Source: Planktothrix sp. FACHB-1365 (lineage in GTDB: Bacteria > Cyanobacteriota > Cyanobacteriia > Cyanobacteriales > Microcoleaceae). From it: a stretch of 64,000 nucleotides of DNA. Positions 14,913 through 24,786 of the stretch are shown here, piece by piece. The stretch lies in contig NZ_JACJSC010000001.1 in the NCBI RefSeq assembly GCF_014697575.1, positions 1-64,000 on the forward strand, read 5' to 3'. The notes under the pieces are model-generated. The model was given only the letters and a program-made list of their open reading frames with translations. It was not told the origin of the DNA and did no database searches. The stretch's first letter is position 1; the number at the start of each line of letters is the position of its first letter. The position numbers and the translations under genes were made by a program.

Positions 14913-17063
14913 ATGCCAAATCCGATGAGTTATTGTCTAAATCCCTATTGTCGAAAACCCCAAAATCCATCAGGAATTAACCTCTGTCAAACCTGTGGGA
15001 CGACGTTACTCTTAAAAGAACGTTATTGTGCTGTACAGGAACTAGGGGAAGGAGGGATGAGTCGTACATTTTTAGCCGTTGATTTAGATCGGTTTAATAC
15101 CCCCTGCATTATTAAACAATTTTCGCCTCAATCTCATAAAATTTCCTGGGTTCAAAAAGCTATTGAACTATTTAATCAAGAAGCATTACGCCTGCAAGAA
15201 TTAGGGATTCATCCTCAAATTCCCAGCTTATATGCTTATTTTGAACAAGAAGATCACCTCTATTTAATTGAAGAATGGATTGAAGGCAAAAATTTATTGC
15301 ACGAATTAAACGAAAACGGTTTTTTTAGTGAAGATAAAATTATTCAACTTTTACAAGATATTTTACCAATTTTAAAATTTATTCATCAACACCATATTAT
15401 TCATCGAGATATTAAACCCGATAATATTATTCGTCGTCAAAGTGATCAGAAATTAGTCTTAGTAGACTTTGGAATTGCTAAATATAGCCTGAATTTATTA
15501 CAACCCCACACCGGAACTTTGACGGGAACTGTGGGTTACGCACCCTTGGAACAAATGCGCGGTGGAAAGGCTTATCCAGCTAGTGATTTATATAGTTTGG
15601 GAATGACTTGTATTCATTTACTCACCCAAATTCCGCCTAATCAATTATTTGATCCCTTCAGTGGAGAATTAATTTGGCGATCGCATTTAGCAAATATTAA
15701 TCAAACCTTAAACCCTAAACTCAATCAAATTTTAGATAAATTACTCAAAGATTTAGTTAAAGACCGTTATCAAACCGTTGAAGAAGTATTACAGGATTTA
15801 GAACCGAATACCCTAAAACCAATCACAACAATTCCACCTCCCTCCTCTTTAAATATTATCGTAGCGACTGAATTACAAGCTATTTCTTCTCATTCTTTTT
15901 TTGAAAATCAACTCTTTTTTAAGCCGGATTCACTGCCATTTCCCACAACTCATTGTTTATTAAAAGAATACAATTCGGCTTTTTATTCTCCTGTCAAGTC
16001 TAGCTTAATTGCAACATTAAACCCTCCCTTATCCCCAGCACAATCCCTTCCAAAACCTCAAATTGAATTTCCTTTTATATCCATTTCCTCTCGCCTTAAC
16101 CTAGAATGTACTCATATTTTATCGGGTCATCAAGCTCCTGTTCAAGCCTTAGCGATTGGCCCCAATGGATATCTATTAATTAGTGGAAGTCAGGATAAAA
16201 CTTTAAGGATTTGGAATTTAAAAACAGGGCAATTCTTACATCGATTAATGGGTCATGAAGCCGCTATTTCTTCCCTAGCTATTAGTCCCAATGGCCGTAA
16301 ATTAGTGAGTGGAAGTTTAGATCGAACCTTGATTTCTTGGAATTTAGATAAAAGAGCGATCGCCGACCGATTTTTTAGCCATTCCGGTTCCCCCTATAGC
16401 CATCGTTGCGGTGCGGTTTATACCGTTGCTTATAGTCCTGATGGTTCTATTATTGCCAGTGGTAGTGAAGACCATAGTATTAAACTTTGGAATCAAAGAA
16501 ACGGGGAATTACTCTATCGTTATTGTGAACATTTAGAAGCAGTTTTAGCGGTTCAATTTATTAATGTTTCTATTATAAATCAATCTTCATCAAATGTCAA
16601 TCAGCACTCATTAAGAAATTATTTATTTGCCAGTTCTAGTGTTGATGGAACCATTAAAATTTGGCAAGTTTACCAATTAAAAAGCTTAAAAACCTTAACC
16701 GGACATTTAGATCAAGTTTCCAGTCTTTTCTTAAGTCCAACTCAACCTGTATTAGTCAGTGGAAGTGCTGACCATACCATCAAATTATGGGATTTAAACA
16801 CCGGAGAATTAATTAAAACCTTAACTGAACATTCAAACATTGTTTCATCCTTGGCGATGAGTCCTGATGGCAAATGGTTAGCCAGTAGCAGCGACGATGG
16901 CAGAATTTATTTGTGGGATATGAGTCAACCACACCAGCTAGGAATCTTATCTCATTGTTTCGCAGGATATCCCCCGATTATTTTTAGTCCTGATAATCAA
17001 CAATTTATTTGTTGTGGGGATGAGAATCAAATTTTGGTTTGGAAATTTCAAATTGAACCTTAA
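14913..17063 (+). CDS. Ser/Thr protein kinase with C-terminal WD40 propeller
   Basis: A 716-residue signalling protein. Residues 8-28 are a small zinc ribbon (C8, C13, C25, C28), a common cap on cyanobacterial kinases. The kinase domain spans about 40-295: Gly-rich loop LGEGGMSRTFLAVD, catalytic K68, HRDIKPDN (164-171), DFG (185-187) and the GTVGYAPLEQ activation segment. A Pro/Ser-rich linker (about 300-395) leads to about seven WD40 repeats ending in WNL, WNQ, WQV, WDL, WDM and WKF. No membrane segment is seen, so it is probably cytosolic. The WD40 propeller should hold a partner or substrate. Its stop overlaps the stop of the convergent hybrid kinase gene by 4 bp. Confidence 0.92.
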   Translation: MPNPMSYCLNPYCRKPQNPSGINLCQTCGTTLLLKERYCAVQELGEGGMSRTFLAVDLDRFNTPCIIKQFSPQSHKISWVQKAIELFNQEALRLQELGIHPQIPSLYAYFEQEDHLYLIEEWIEGKNLLHELNENGFFSEDKIIQLLQDILPILKFIHQHHIIHRDIKPDNIIRRQSDQKLVLVDFGIAKYSLNLLQPHTGTLTGTVGYAPLEQMRGGKAYPASDLYSLGMTCIHLLTQIPPNQLFDPFSGELIWRSHLANINQTLNPKLNQILDKLLKDLVKDRYQTVEEVLQDLEPNTLKPITTIPPPSSLNIIVATELQAISSHSFFENQLFFKPDSLPFPTTHCLLKEYNSAFYSPVKSSLIATLNPPLSPAQSLPKPQIEFPFISISSRLNLECTHILSGHQAPVQALAIGPNGYLLISGSQDKTLRIWNLKTGQFLHRLMGHEAAISSLAISPNGRKLVSGSLDRTLISWNLDKRAIADRFFSHSGSPYSHRCGAVYTVAYSPDGSIIASGSEDHSIKLWNQRNGELLYRYCEHLEAVLAVQFINVSIINQSSSNVNQHSLRNYLFASSSVDGTIKIWQVYQLKSLKTLTGHLDQVSSLFLSPTQPVLVSGSADHTIKLWDLNTGELIKTLTEHSNIVSSLAMSPDGKWLASSSDDGRIYLWDMSQPHQLGILSHCFAGYPPIIFSPDNQQFICCGDENQILVWKFQIEP

Positions 17064-19750
17064 TTTTTTTCAGCGATCGCTTCTGTTAAATCGATAATAA
17101 CATCATATCGAAAATCATTGACTAACTGTGTTAATAATTGACCAATCGATTGCTGAGAAACGGGGATTTTTTGAATCGCTTCAGTCACTAACTTAGAATT
17201 AAGTTTCAGGGAACCTTGATATAACTCTTGAACAAGGGGTTTGGGTAACAACGCTAACACTTCTGCTGTTAATTCTGCAATATGGTTTAATTCTACGGGA
17301 GAAGCCGACATTGCTAAGGGTTCTAAATCTATTTCATCCTGTTCATAAATAAAATTTACCCCTAAATGTTGAGCAATTTTTTCAAACAAGACTTCAACGC
17401 GAAAAGGTTTGCGAATAAAATCATCACATCCTGCTGATAAAACCACTAATTGATCTTGTTGTAACGCACTTGCTGTTAACGCAATAATTACCGTTGCTTG
17501 ACCCTGTAAACGCTGTTTAATCCATTGCGTTGCTTCATACCCATTCATCACAGGCATTCGCATATCCATAAAAATTAAATGAGGTTGCCAACTTTCCCAA
17601 AGGGTAATCGCTTCTTGACCATTTTCGGCTTCTTTTAATTGAAATCCTAAAGGGTTTAAAACCTTAATCACTAACTGTCGATTTGTCCAATTATCATCAA
17701 CCACTAAAATCCGATAATTGGGTTGATTGGGTGCTAACCCTATCACTTGCTGGGTTAATTCTTGACAGCGAATTTCCGAAAAATTGGCTAAATTTGCTTG
17801 AATATAAAATTGAAATATTGTCCCTTTTCCGACTTCACTGGTAACAGTTATATCTCCTCCCATTAACTGCACAAACTGTTTGCTAATCGGTAAACCCAGT
17901 CCAGTTCCCTGTTGAGATTTTCGACCTGTTTCGGTTTGTACAAAGGGTTGAAATAATAAAGCTAACTCTTCTGTTGAAATTCCTGGGCCAGTATCTTCAA
18001 CTTCAAAACTGATTAAAACTTGGTTGGAAGATGATTGACTGTTTAGAGGGTTTACCCTTAAAGTAATCGATCCTTTTTCCGTAAATTTTATCGAATTTCC
18101 TAACAGATTAATTAAGACCTGTCTAAGTTTACTTTCATCCGTTTCAATATATTGGGGAAGACTCGGATTGGCAATCACATTAAAATCTAAGCCTTTCGAT
18201 TCAGCTTTAAAGGCTAACATATCATTAATAGAATCCAAAAGGCAAGTTAAATCAAACTTGGCTGGATTTAATACAATGCGTCCCGCTTCAATTTTAGACA
18301 TTTCTAAAACATCATTAATTAAATTTAAAAGATGTTCACCACTGCGACTAATAATGTCTAAATGCTCTTTATGATTCGCCAACAAAACTTTAGGATTGCG
18401 CTCTAAATCTCGTTCTATAAGTTGTGTAAATCCCAGAATTGCATTCATTGGAGTTCGTAATTCATGACTCATCCGGGCTAAAAATTCACTCTTAGCATGA
18501 TTCGCTGTTTCTGCGGCTTCTTTAGCTTGTTGTAAGGCAATTTCTGCTTGTTTGCGATCGCAAATATCCCGAACAATTGCACAACCATATTCTTTTTTAT
18601 TATATTCTAAATAACTCAAAGTAATTTCTACACTAATATCCTGACCCGACTGGGTTCGATGTACAGATTCAAAGGTAAAAGAACCTTGCTGTTTTAAATC
18701 CTCCCAAGGAATCGGCCATGCGTTATCCGGTGCTTGAGCATCAATATCTTTAACCTTCATTTGCAGTAATTCTTCCCTGGAATATCCCAAGGTGTTACAA
18801 GCCGCTTCATTCACATCAAAAAATTGAGCCTTACAATCGGTAAATAAGAAATAATCCCTAGATTTCTCAATGGAAAACTGCGTTAATCTTAGCTTTTCAT
18901 CAATTTCTTTTCGTTCCGTAATATCCTCAATCACGCCTAAAATTCCGATTACATTTCCCTGAGAATCCTGCATCGGAATCCGACTAATATCTAACCATAA
19001 CGTGCGACCATCAGCAGCTGGTTTTTGTTTCGGTGCAATTAAGTGCATTTCCGCTTGTTTAGATGCCATCACTCGCCGATCTTGTGCGCGAAAAAACTCC
19101 CCAATCTTGGGGTCAGGAAATAAATCATAATCCGTTTTTCCGATCACATATTCTTGACTTTCTAACTGCGCTGCTTCCGCCCAATTTTTATTACAGCCTC
19201 TAAAAACTAAATTTGTATCTTTCCAAAATACCTGCTGGGGAATATTATTTAAAATTAACCGTAAATATTCTTCCCGTTGTTTAATATCTTCTTCAGCTAG
19301 TTTTCGTTCCGTAATATCCTGAATTTGCCCCATCACAGACCGAGGTTTTCCCTGAGCATCTAAGCGTAAATAACCATTAACAATAGCATAAACCCAATTT
19401 CCATCTTGATGAAGATAGCGTTTTTCTAATTGAAATTGAGGAATTTCTTGATTAATTAATTGACGAAACGATTGCCAACTCATCTGTTGATCATCGGGGT
19501 GAGTAATTTCATTTAATTGAAATGTCATTAACTCCGCTTGAGAATAACCCACAAACTTACAGAAGGAAGCATTAACCTCCAAAAAACGCCCCTCTAAGGA
19601 AATTTCTACCATTCCAATTGGAGATAAATGGAATAAATCTTTCCAATGAGATTGACTTTCTTGAAGTGCGATTTCAAGAGGCTGACGAGGTTGAATTTTT
19701 TGTTTTTCTGAATAGAGACGTGCCATGGCGCGTCTGTACAGATTTTTCAT
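17060..19750 (-). CDS. Hybrid histidine kinase: PAS x3, HisKA, HATPase, REC
   Basis: About 896 residues. Three PAS domains (the first opening LFHLSPIGMVEISLEGRFLE, the others with QVFWKDTNLVFRGCN and FLFTDCKAQFFDVNEA) are followed by the phosphoacceptor His in ARMSHELRTPMNAILGF, an HATPase domain with NLLGNSIKFTEKG, DTGPGIS and GTGLGLPIS, a receiver domain (RILVVDDN, phosphoacceptor Asp in IFMDMRMPVMNG), and a C-terminal helical tail. No membrane helix is seen, so it should be a cytosolic sensor. The ATG at 19750 follows the upstream gene's stop by 2 nt, with GGGG nearby, pointing to translational coupling. The N-terminal NLYRRAMARLYSE is encoded by a palindromic repeat (19713-19738), which also offers an alternative ATG. 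Confidence 0.9.
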   Translation of the reverse strand: MKNLYRRAMARLYSEKQKIQPRQPLEIALQESQSHWKDLFHLSPIGMVEISLEGRFLEVNASFCKFVGYSQAELMTFQLNEITHPDDQQMSWQSFRQLINQEIPQFQLEKRYLHQDGNWVYAIVNGYLRLDAQGKPRSVMGQIQDITERKLAEEDIKQREEYLRLILNNIPQQVFWKDTNLVFRGCNKNWAEAAQLESQEYVIGKTDYDLFPDPKIGEFFRAQDRRVMASKQAEMHLIAPKQKPAADGRTLWLDISRIPMQDSQGNVIGILGVIEDITERKEIDEKLRLTQFSIEKSRDYFLFTDCKAQFFDVNEAACNTLGYSREELLQMKVKDIDAQAPDNAWPIPWEDLKQQGSFTFESVHRTQSGQDISVEITLSYLEYNKKEYGCAIVRDICDRKQAEIALQQAKEAAETANHAKSEFLARMSHELRTPMNAILGFTQLIERDLERNPKVLLANHKEHLDIISRSGEHLLNLINDVLEMSKIEAGRIVLNPAKFDLTCLLDSINDMLAFKAESKGLDFNVIANPSLPQYIETDESKLRQVLINLLGNSIKFTEKGSITLRVNPLNSQSSSNQVLISFEVEDTGPGISTEELALLFQPFVQTETGRKSQQGTGLGLPISKQFVQLMGGDITVTSEVGKGTIFQFYIQANLANFSEIRCQELTQQVIGLAPNQPNYRILVVDDNWTNRQLVIKVLNPLGFQLKEAENGQEAITLWESWQPHLIFMDMRMPVMNGYEATQWIKQRLQGQATVIIALTASALQQDQLVVLSAGCDDFIRKPFRVEVLFEKIAQHLGVNFIYEQDEIDLEPLAMSASPVELNHIAELTAEVLALLPKPLVQELYQGSLKLNSKLVTEAIQKIPVSQQSIGQLLTQLVNDFRYDVIIDLTEAIAEKN
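19713..19738. repeat. Palindromic repeat inside kinase 5' end
   Basis: An imperfect 26-bp palindrome centred on CCATGG. It matches the perfect 28-bp palindrome at 41642-41669 (half-site GTAGAGACGCGCCA) except at a few bases. It lies within the first 15 codons of the hybrid kinase gene. Confidence 0.7.
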
Positions 19751-19752
19751 AA

Positions 19753-20883
19753 TTACCCCTGATCTACTTTTGGTATGGTAAAATAAAATGTAGTGCCAAT
19801 TCCCCAGTGTGATTCTATCCAAATTTTTCCCCGATGGCGGTCAATAATTTTTTTACAAATTGCTAACCCTACCCCAGTCCCCGGATATTCTTGATTCGTA
19901 TGAAGACGCTGAAAGACTTGAAAAACACGATCAAAATTTTCAGGTTTAATCCCGATGCCATTATCTTCAACCTTAAAGAGCCATTCTTCGGGCTTTTCTT
20001 CCACTGAAATTACAATTTTAGGCTGAACATTAGGGCGTTGATATTTAATCCCATTGCCAATTAAATTTTGAAATAATTGGCCGAGTTGAATCCGATCAGC
20101 TATTACCATAGGTAGCGTCTCAGAAGTAATAATAGCACGACTATCCTCAATCGCACTATGCAGATGAGCTAAAGATTGCCTTAAAATATCCTGACAATCA
20201 ATAGCTTTAAAGTCCCGTTTTTTCGTTCCGACTCGACTATATTCTAGCAAATCCTTGATCAGTTCTTGCATTCTAATCCCCTCATCTAAAATCGGGGCAA
20301 CATACTCATCCGCTTCTTGTTCTAAATTAATTTCAGATTTTAACGCTAATAACAGTTCTGCAAACCCAGTTATTGTTTGTAGAGGTTGTTGTAAATCGTG
20401 AGAAACAACATAGGCAAATTCTTCTAATTCCCGGTTAGAACGCTGTAATTCTTGATTTAATTGTTCTAATTTTAAATTTTTATCTTGTAATTGCTTTTGT
20501 AAACGACGAATCGTTAATTGATTTTCAACTCGGGCAAAAACTTCTTCAACCTGAAAGGGTTTTGTAATATAATCAACACCCCCAACATTAAAAGCTTTAA
20601 CCTTATCAAAAACATCGTCTAAAGCACTTAAAAAAATCACCGGAATCCCAGCCGTCCCTTCCTGACTTTTTAACTTCTGACAAACTTCATACCCATCCAT
20701 TTCGGGCATTTTAATATCTAATAAAATTAAATCGGGTGGCTCATGCTTCACTGCCATTAATGCTAACTTTCCATTAATAGCACATTGAACTTCATAGCCC
20801 TGTTCACCTAATGTTTTTGACAATAACCTCAAGTTATCAGGCGTATCATCAACAATTAAAATATCACCTTGATGATCTGACAT
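19753..20883 (-). CDS. Response regulator-histidine kinase (REC-HisKA-HATPase)
   Basis: A 376-residue protein. An N-terminal receiver domain (ILIVDDTPDNLRLLS; phosphoacceptor Asp in LILLDIKMPEMDGYE; Lys in YITKPFQ) is joined by a coiled coil (about 125-155) to a HisKA domain with VVSHDLQQPLQTITGF and an HATPase domain with NLIGNGIKY, EDNGIGI and GTGVGLAI. Kinases of this layout pass signals to downstream regulators and resemble bacteriophytochrome-type output kinases (HDLQQPL). It immediately precedes the hybrid kinase gene, so the two probably form one phosphorelay. No output DNA-binding domain is encoded nearby. Confidence 0.9.
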   Translation of the reverse strand: MSDHQGDILIVDDTPDNLRLLSKTLGEQGYEVQCAINGKLALMAVKHEPPDLILLDIKMPEMDGYEVCQKLKSQEGTAGIPVIFLSALDDVFDKVKAFNVGGVDYITKPFQVEEVFARVENQLTIRRLQKQLQDKNLKLEQLNQELQRSNRELEEFAYVVSHDLQQPLQTITGFAELLLALKSEINLEQEADEYVAPILDEGIRMQELIKDLLEYSRVGTKKRDFKAIDCQDILRQSLAHLHSAIEDSRAIITSETLPMVIADRIQLGQLFQNLIGNGIKYQRPNVQPKIVISVEEKPEEWLFKVEDNGIGIKPENFDRVFQVFQRLHTNQEYPGTGVGLAICKKIIDRHRGKIWIESHWGIGTTFYFTIPKVDQG

Positions 20884-21063
20884 ACCATTTCTACGATTAA
20901 TCTCTGCCCTGACAATTTACCATTTTAGGAGGAACAGGGGCGTTAAGGCATAAGCCTCCCCCCATTCCCCCCATCCCCCCGTCCCCGATGGCTGTTTCAA
21001 AGTCGGGGTAAAAAGAGTAAAGAAATACTGATAACTGATAATGCGGATACTTGATAACTGAAG

Positions 21064-21375
21064 TTACCATTTTAACAAATTAAATTCTTCCATATCAACC
21101 GTGTCTCGGTTACGATAAATGGTGAGAACAATTGCTAAACCGACGGCAGCTTCAGCCGCAGCTACCGTAATTACAAATACAGTAAAAACTTGACCTTTAA
21201 TATTAGCAGAATCTAAAAAGTTAGAAAATGCCATTAAATTCAAGTTGACTGCATTTAATAATATTTCAATGGACATTAACACGCGCACGGCATTTCGGCT
21301 GGTAATTAATCCATAAATTCCAATGCAAAATAAAGCCGCCGCTAATAACAAAAAATACTCCAGTTGTAATTGCAT
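21064..21375 (-). CDS. ndhE: NdhE, NDH-1 subunit 4L
   Basis: Small membrane subunit (NuoK/ND4L homologue) of the photosynthetic NDH-1 complex in the thylakoid membrane, which takes electrons from reduced ferredoxin to plastoquinone with proton pumping. The 103 residues give three membrane helices, the second with the conserved Glu pair region ([20 protein letters not shown]) and the third with [14 protein letters not shown]. It is the last gene of the ndhA-I-G-E cluster, 82 bp after ndhG. Length and gene order are as usual for cyanobacteria. Confidence 0.96.
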   Translation of the reverse strand: MQLQLEYFLLLAAALFCIGIYGLITSRNAVRVLMSIEILLNAVNLNLMAFSNFLDSANIKGQVFTVFVITVAAAEAAVGLAIVLTIYRNRDTVDMEEFNLLKW

Positions 21376-21457
21376 AAGATTACGATTTTCTCCAATTGAC
21401 TTGAATTGAACAGATTAAAAATAGCAGTCCCTTTCCCTCTTTTTACCCTTGAAATCC

Positions 21458-22075
21458 CTAATGATCTTGAGGGCGATCGCTTCCTATCGATACAAACTCA
21501 CGAGGACGTTCTTGTAAAGTTAAAACCGGAGTCTCAGTTTTCTGGGTAGATGAAACATCAGGAATATAATCTCGACGAGCGAGAATAATTGCTCCGACCA
21601 TTGCCATTAACAGAAACACCGAAGCTAATTCAAAGGGTAATAGGAAATCGGTAAAAAAGTGTTGTCCAATTAAAGCAATTGAACTTTCAACGGGTGCAAC
21701 CACTGGGGTAATTGACCAAGACGTAGACAAGACCATTGTGCCTAACAGGGCAAATAATCCCACACAAACAACGGCTGTTGAGCCTTTACGAAGCCAACTT
21801 AGAGGAAGTTCTTTGAAAGTTTCCCTCTTGTTGACTAACATAATCCCAAATAGGATGAGAACATTCACCGAACCGACATAAATTAGAACTTGTGCAGCGG
21901 CGACAAAATCAGCATTCAGGAGAAGATATAACCCGGCAATGCTAATAAATACACCACCCAATAAAAACGCAGAATAGACGATATTGGTCAGCAGTACCAC
22001 ACCTAAAGCTGTTCCAATGATCATCACGGATAATAAGCCAAATGCAACAAATTGAACCCCTTCTGCTAGATTCAC
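21458..22075 (-). CDS. ndhG: NdhG, NDH-1 subunit 6
   Basis: Membrane subunit (NuoJ/ND6 homologue) of NDH-1. The 205-residue protein has five hydrophobic helices in the first 170 residues, including NIVYSAFLLGGVFISIAGLY and AAQVLIYVGSVNVLILFGIM with the family's YVGAI/VNVL-type pi-bulge helix, and ends in a polar tail after AIILARRDY. It sits between ndhI (82 bp upstream) and ndhE on the same strand. Confidence 0.96.
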   Translation of the reverse strand: MNLAEGVQFVAFGLLSVMIIGTALGVVLLTNIVYSAFLLGGVFISIAGLYLLLNADFVAAAQVLIYVGSVNVLILFGIMLVNKRETFKELPLSWLRKGSTAVVCVGLFALLGTMVLSTSWSITPVVAPVESSIALIGQHFFTDFLLPFELASVFLLMAMVGAIILARRDYIPDVSSTQKTETPVLTLQERPREFVSIGSDRPQDH

Positions 22076-22157
22076 AATTTCATCATCCCTTAATTAAAGT
22101 ATTTAGAGCAATTCAGCAGCAATTAACCGTCAACGGTTTCCCGTCAACGGTCAACCC

Positions 22158-22754
22158 TTAACCGTCATTCTTTTTTTCCATTTGTTCAATAATGGACTCT
22201 GGACGCAAGCCAGCACGACGAGCCGTTTCCGGCAGATCATGGGACTCAAATTCCCCAGCCGGTAAATAAGCAAATTCGCGTAACGGCGTGACCATAGGAT
22301 CATTAGTGACCTTATAGGGTAGACGTCCGAGAGCCACGTTATCATAGTTCAACTCATGACGGTCATAGGCTGCTAATTCATACTCCTCCGTCATGGAGAG
22401 GCAGTTTGTGGGACAGTATTCCACACAATTTCCACAGAAAATACAGACCCCAAAATCAATACTGTAGTGTTTAAGCTGTTTTTTCTTGCTTTCCTTGTTA
22501 TAGCTCCAATCCACCACAGGCAAATTGATCGGACAGACCCGAACACAAACTTCGCAAGCAATACATTTGTCAAATTCAAAATGAATCCGTCCCCGAAACC
22601 GTTCAGAAGGAATTAACTTTTCGTAGGGGTACTGAACCGTAATCGGACGACGACGCATATGATCAAATGTAACAGAAAGCCCCTGACCAATATATTTGGC
22701 AGCTTGAAAGGTTTCTTTGGCGTACTCAGTGACTTGGTTAAGAAACTTCAGCAT
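22158..22754 (-). CDS. ndhI: NdhI, NDH-1 iron-sulfur subunit
   Basis: Peripheral-arm subunit of NDH-1 that carries two 4Fe-4S clusters towards quinone. The 198-residue protein has both cluster motifs, [12 protein letters not shown] and [12 protein letters not shown], separated by the expected distance, an amphipathic N-terminal helix (about 1-30) lying on the membrane, and a polar C-terminal extension typical of cyanobacteria. ndhA ends 55 bp upstream; ndhG starts about 80 bp downstream. That downstream gap contains short direct repeats of CCGTCAACGGT. Confidence 0.97.
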   Translation of the reverse strand: MLKFLNQVTEYAKETFQAAKYIGQGLSVTFDHMRRRPITVQYPYEKLIPSERFRGRIHFEFDKCIACEVCVRVCPINLPVVDWSYNKESKKKQLKHYSIDFGVCIFCGNCVEYCPTNCLSMTEEYELAAYDRHELNYDNVALGRLPYKVTNDPMVTPLREFAYLPAGEFESHDLPETARRAGLRPESIIEQMEKKNDG

Positions 22755-22809
22755 GATGTCTCCCTCGAACAGATGAAGGCAAGTAATCGTGGTTTATGGA
22801 TCAATGGCT

Positions 22810-23928
22810 TTATCCACCAAAAGCAACGGGGAACGCCAATTTCAGGGCTGCGGTTAACAGCAAATTGACTAAACCAACCGGTAATAAGAATTTCCAGCCC
22901 AGATTTAACAGTTGGTCAATGCGAACGCGAGGCACTGTCCAGCGCAGTAAAATTGCCGTAAAGACCAAAAGATAAGCTTTTAAAACCGTCATGGTGATGC
23001 CCAGCATCGCCAAAATCACTTGTAACCAAGGTGTGGTTTCACTTAACCCTAACGTATGAGCCACCCAATCGACAGGAATCGGAAAATCCCAACCCCCCAG
23101 GTATAAAACCGCCACCATCAGGGATGAGAGTACCAAATTGATGTAGGAGGCTAAATAATACAGAGCAAATTTCATCCCTGAATATTCAGTCTGGTAACCC
23201 GCCACCAGTTCTTCTTCAGCTTCAGGTAAATCGAAAGGTAAACGTTCACATTCCGCTAAAGCTGCAATCCAGAAGATCAAGAATCCAACGGGTTGACGCC
23301 AAATATTCCAACCTAAAATTCCATAGCCCGACTGTTGATTAACAATATCCAAGGTACTCATACTATTGGACATCATCACCACAGCCAGAACCGCTAAAGC
23401 CAGAGGAATTTCATAGCTAATGGATTGGGCTGCGGCTCGTAACCCTCCTAATAAAGAGTATTTATTATTGGAGGCATAACCCGACATTAACAACCCAATG
23501 GGTTGAATACTCGAAAGAGCAATCCAGAGAAAAATTGCAGTTCCTAAATCCGTGATCACCATGTTTTGTCCAAAAGGGACAATTAAATAGGACAAAAACA
23601 CGGGAATTGCTACAATAATCGGCCCCAAGGTAAATAACCAAGGGTCAGAATTTGTCGGAACCGTATCTTCTTTAAACAGCAATTTCAAGCCATCTGCTAA
23701 AGGGGCTAAGGTTCCCATCGGGCCGATATATTCCGGGCCAATGCGTTGTTGGGCTGCGGCAGAAATTTTCCGTTCTAACCAGACCGTTCCTAAAACGCCA
23801 ACGGTTGCAGCTACAAGCATTAGTCCCATGGGCAGAGGAAGCCAAAACAATTTAGCAATCTCTGACGGTAAGCCCAGACCTGTTAGGGCTTCTACAAAAC
23901 TTTCTTGTAAGTCAATTCCTGGGTTCAT
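22810..23928 (-). CDS. ndhA: NdhA, NDH-1 subunit 1
   Basis: Membrane subunit (NuoH/ND1 homologue) forming part of the quinone site. The 372-residue protein has about eight membrane helices, with [22 protein letters not shown] and [14 protein letters not shown] near the N-terminus, the conserved cytosolic loop [20 protein letters not shown], and [20 protein letters not shown] near the C-terminus. It is the first gene of the ndhA-I-G-E unit. A GGGAGGAAG ribosome-binding site precedes the ATG at 23928. The long spacer upstream should hold the operon promoter. Confidence 0.97.
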   Translation of the reverse strand: MNPGIDLQESFVEALTGLGLPSEIAKLFWLPLPMGLMLVAATVGVLGTVWLERKISAAAQQRIGPEYIGPMGTLAPLADGLKLLFKEDTVPTNSDPWLFTLGPIIVAIPVFLSYLIVPFGQNMVITDLGTAIFLWIALSSIQPIGLLMSGYASNNKYSLLGGLRAAAQSISYEIPLALAVLAVVMMSNSMSTLDIVNQQSGYGILGWNIWRQPVGFLIFWIAALAECERLPFDLPEAEEELVAGYQTEYSGMKFALYYLASYINLVLSSLMVAVLYLGGWDFPIPVDWVAHTLGLSETTPWLQVILAMLGITMTVLKAYLLVFTAILLRWTVPRVRIDQLLNLGWKFLLPVGLVNLLLTAALKLAFPVAFGG

Positions 23929-24020
23929 CTTTCTTCCTCCCTGGAGACTCCCGCCATAGCTATACTCAGCTTGGCGGTGAGAGGAAAGGGAGGGCGGGGT
24001 CTATGCAACATAGCGAATTC

Positions 24021-24389
24021 TTGGAGTTTGGAGGAAACCGTTGTGCCTCAGAAGTGGCGAAACTCCCCGGCATACCTGCTGAGATTACAGGATTGAGGCT
24101 ACCGATATTGTTCTGGTTAGACCCGCCTCGGTAGGGCGTTTAATTGGGTTTGGGGATTTCTCCCCCTCCTATTTCTAGGGTAATGTTAGCTTTGCCAATG
24201 TTATCAAGGCTTTTTCGGCTGAGTACACTGCCTCCCAAATGGCTGTTTAATACTCAGCGACAGAGCGGAAAACTAGCTACGCATTCTCCGGTGTCGTGAC
24301 CTAAATAACGGAGTCAGTTAAGACTTAGGCGGGTCAACTAGGGCTGTATTTCAAGCCCCCACTGTACTTGTACTCAAGTCAGTGGTGGG
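24021..24389 (+). ncRNA. Candidate structured RNA of unknown family
   Basis: Lies in the 858-bp gene-free spacer 23929-24786. A long-range helix joins 24113-24128 to 24327-24341: CTGGTT, one bulged A, then GACCCGCCT pairs with AGGCGGGTC-AACTAG, 15 bp in all, one of them G-U if + is transcribed. Inside it are GCTGAGTA (24218-24225) / TACTCAGC (24251-24258) and CTCCG (24286-24290) / CGGAG (24309-24313). Before it are GGAGTTT (24023-24029) / AAACTCC (24060-24066) and GCCTCA / TGAGGC. After it is an 11-bp hairpin, CCACTG-u-ACTTG / CAAGT-CAGTGG (24359-24385). No tmRNA or RNase P hallmarks are seen. A transposon-associated (omega-type) RNA is one possibility. Bases 24390-24786 show only short GTCAACC repeats at the end. 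Confidence 0.5.
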
Positions 24390-24786
24390 TTGTTGACGGA
24401 ATCTGTGATACGCAACAATGGATGCTTGATTAATTTAAAAACGGCAAAATTCCATTCAGTAAAAATAGGAGATTGTCCGTCCTGTTTTGAAGACTTTGCT
24501 GATCCCCTAGCTGAGATGAAGTTTTAACTTTGAATTCCCTAAATTTTGTTGCGATCGCAACAGTTAGAGACAAAGTTCAGTGACTTTAAACCGCTCTGGG
24601 TTGAGGCGAGACTGGCCCTAGGCTGTCTCTACGACTTCACAAAGCCCACATTCTCGTAAAGATTTTTTAAGACTTTACCGTAAATTAGTATAGCGTTTGA
24701 CCGTCCTCAAAACTTAGGCTGACTCTCGAAACTTACTGATGGGTGAAGCGGTTAACGGCGAGTTGTCAACCGTCAACCGTCAACGA

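Noticed and set aside
24021-24389. RNase P RNA, tmRNA or tRNA-Leu group I intron
   Set aside because: The expected conserved blocks (GAGGAAAGTCCGGGC type, tmRNA tag frame and acceptor ends, tRNA exons) are absent; GAGAGGAAAGGG at 23980 is only a superficial likeness to RNase P.
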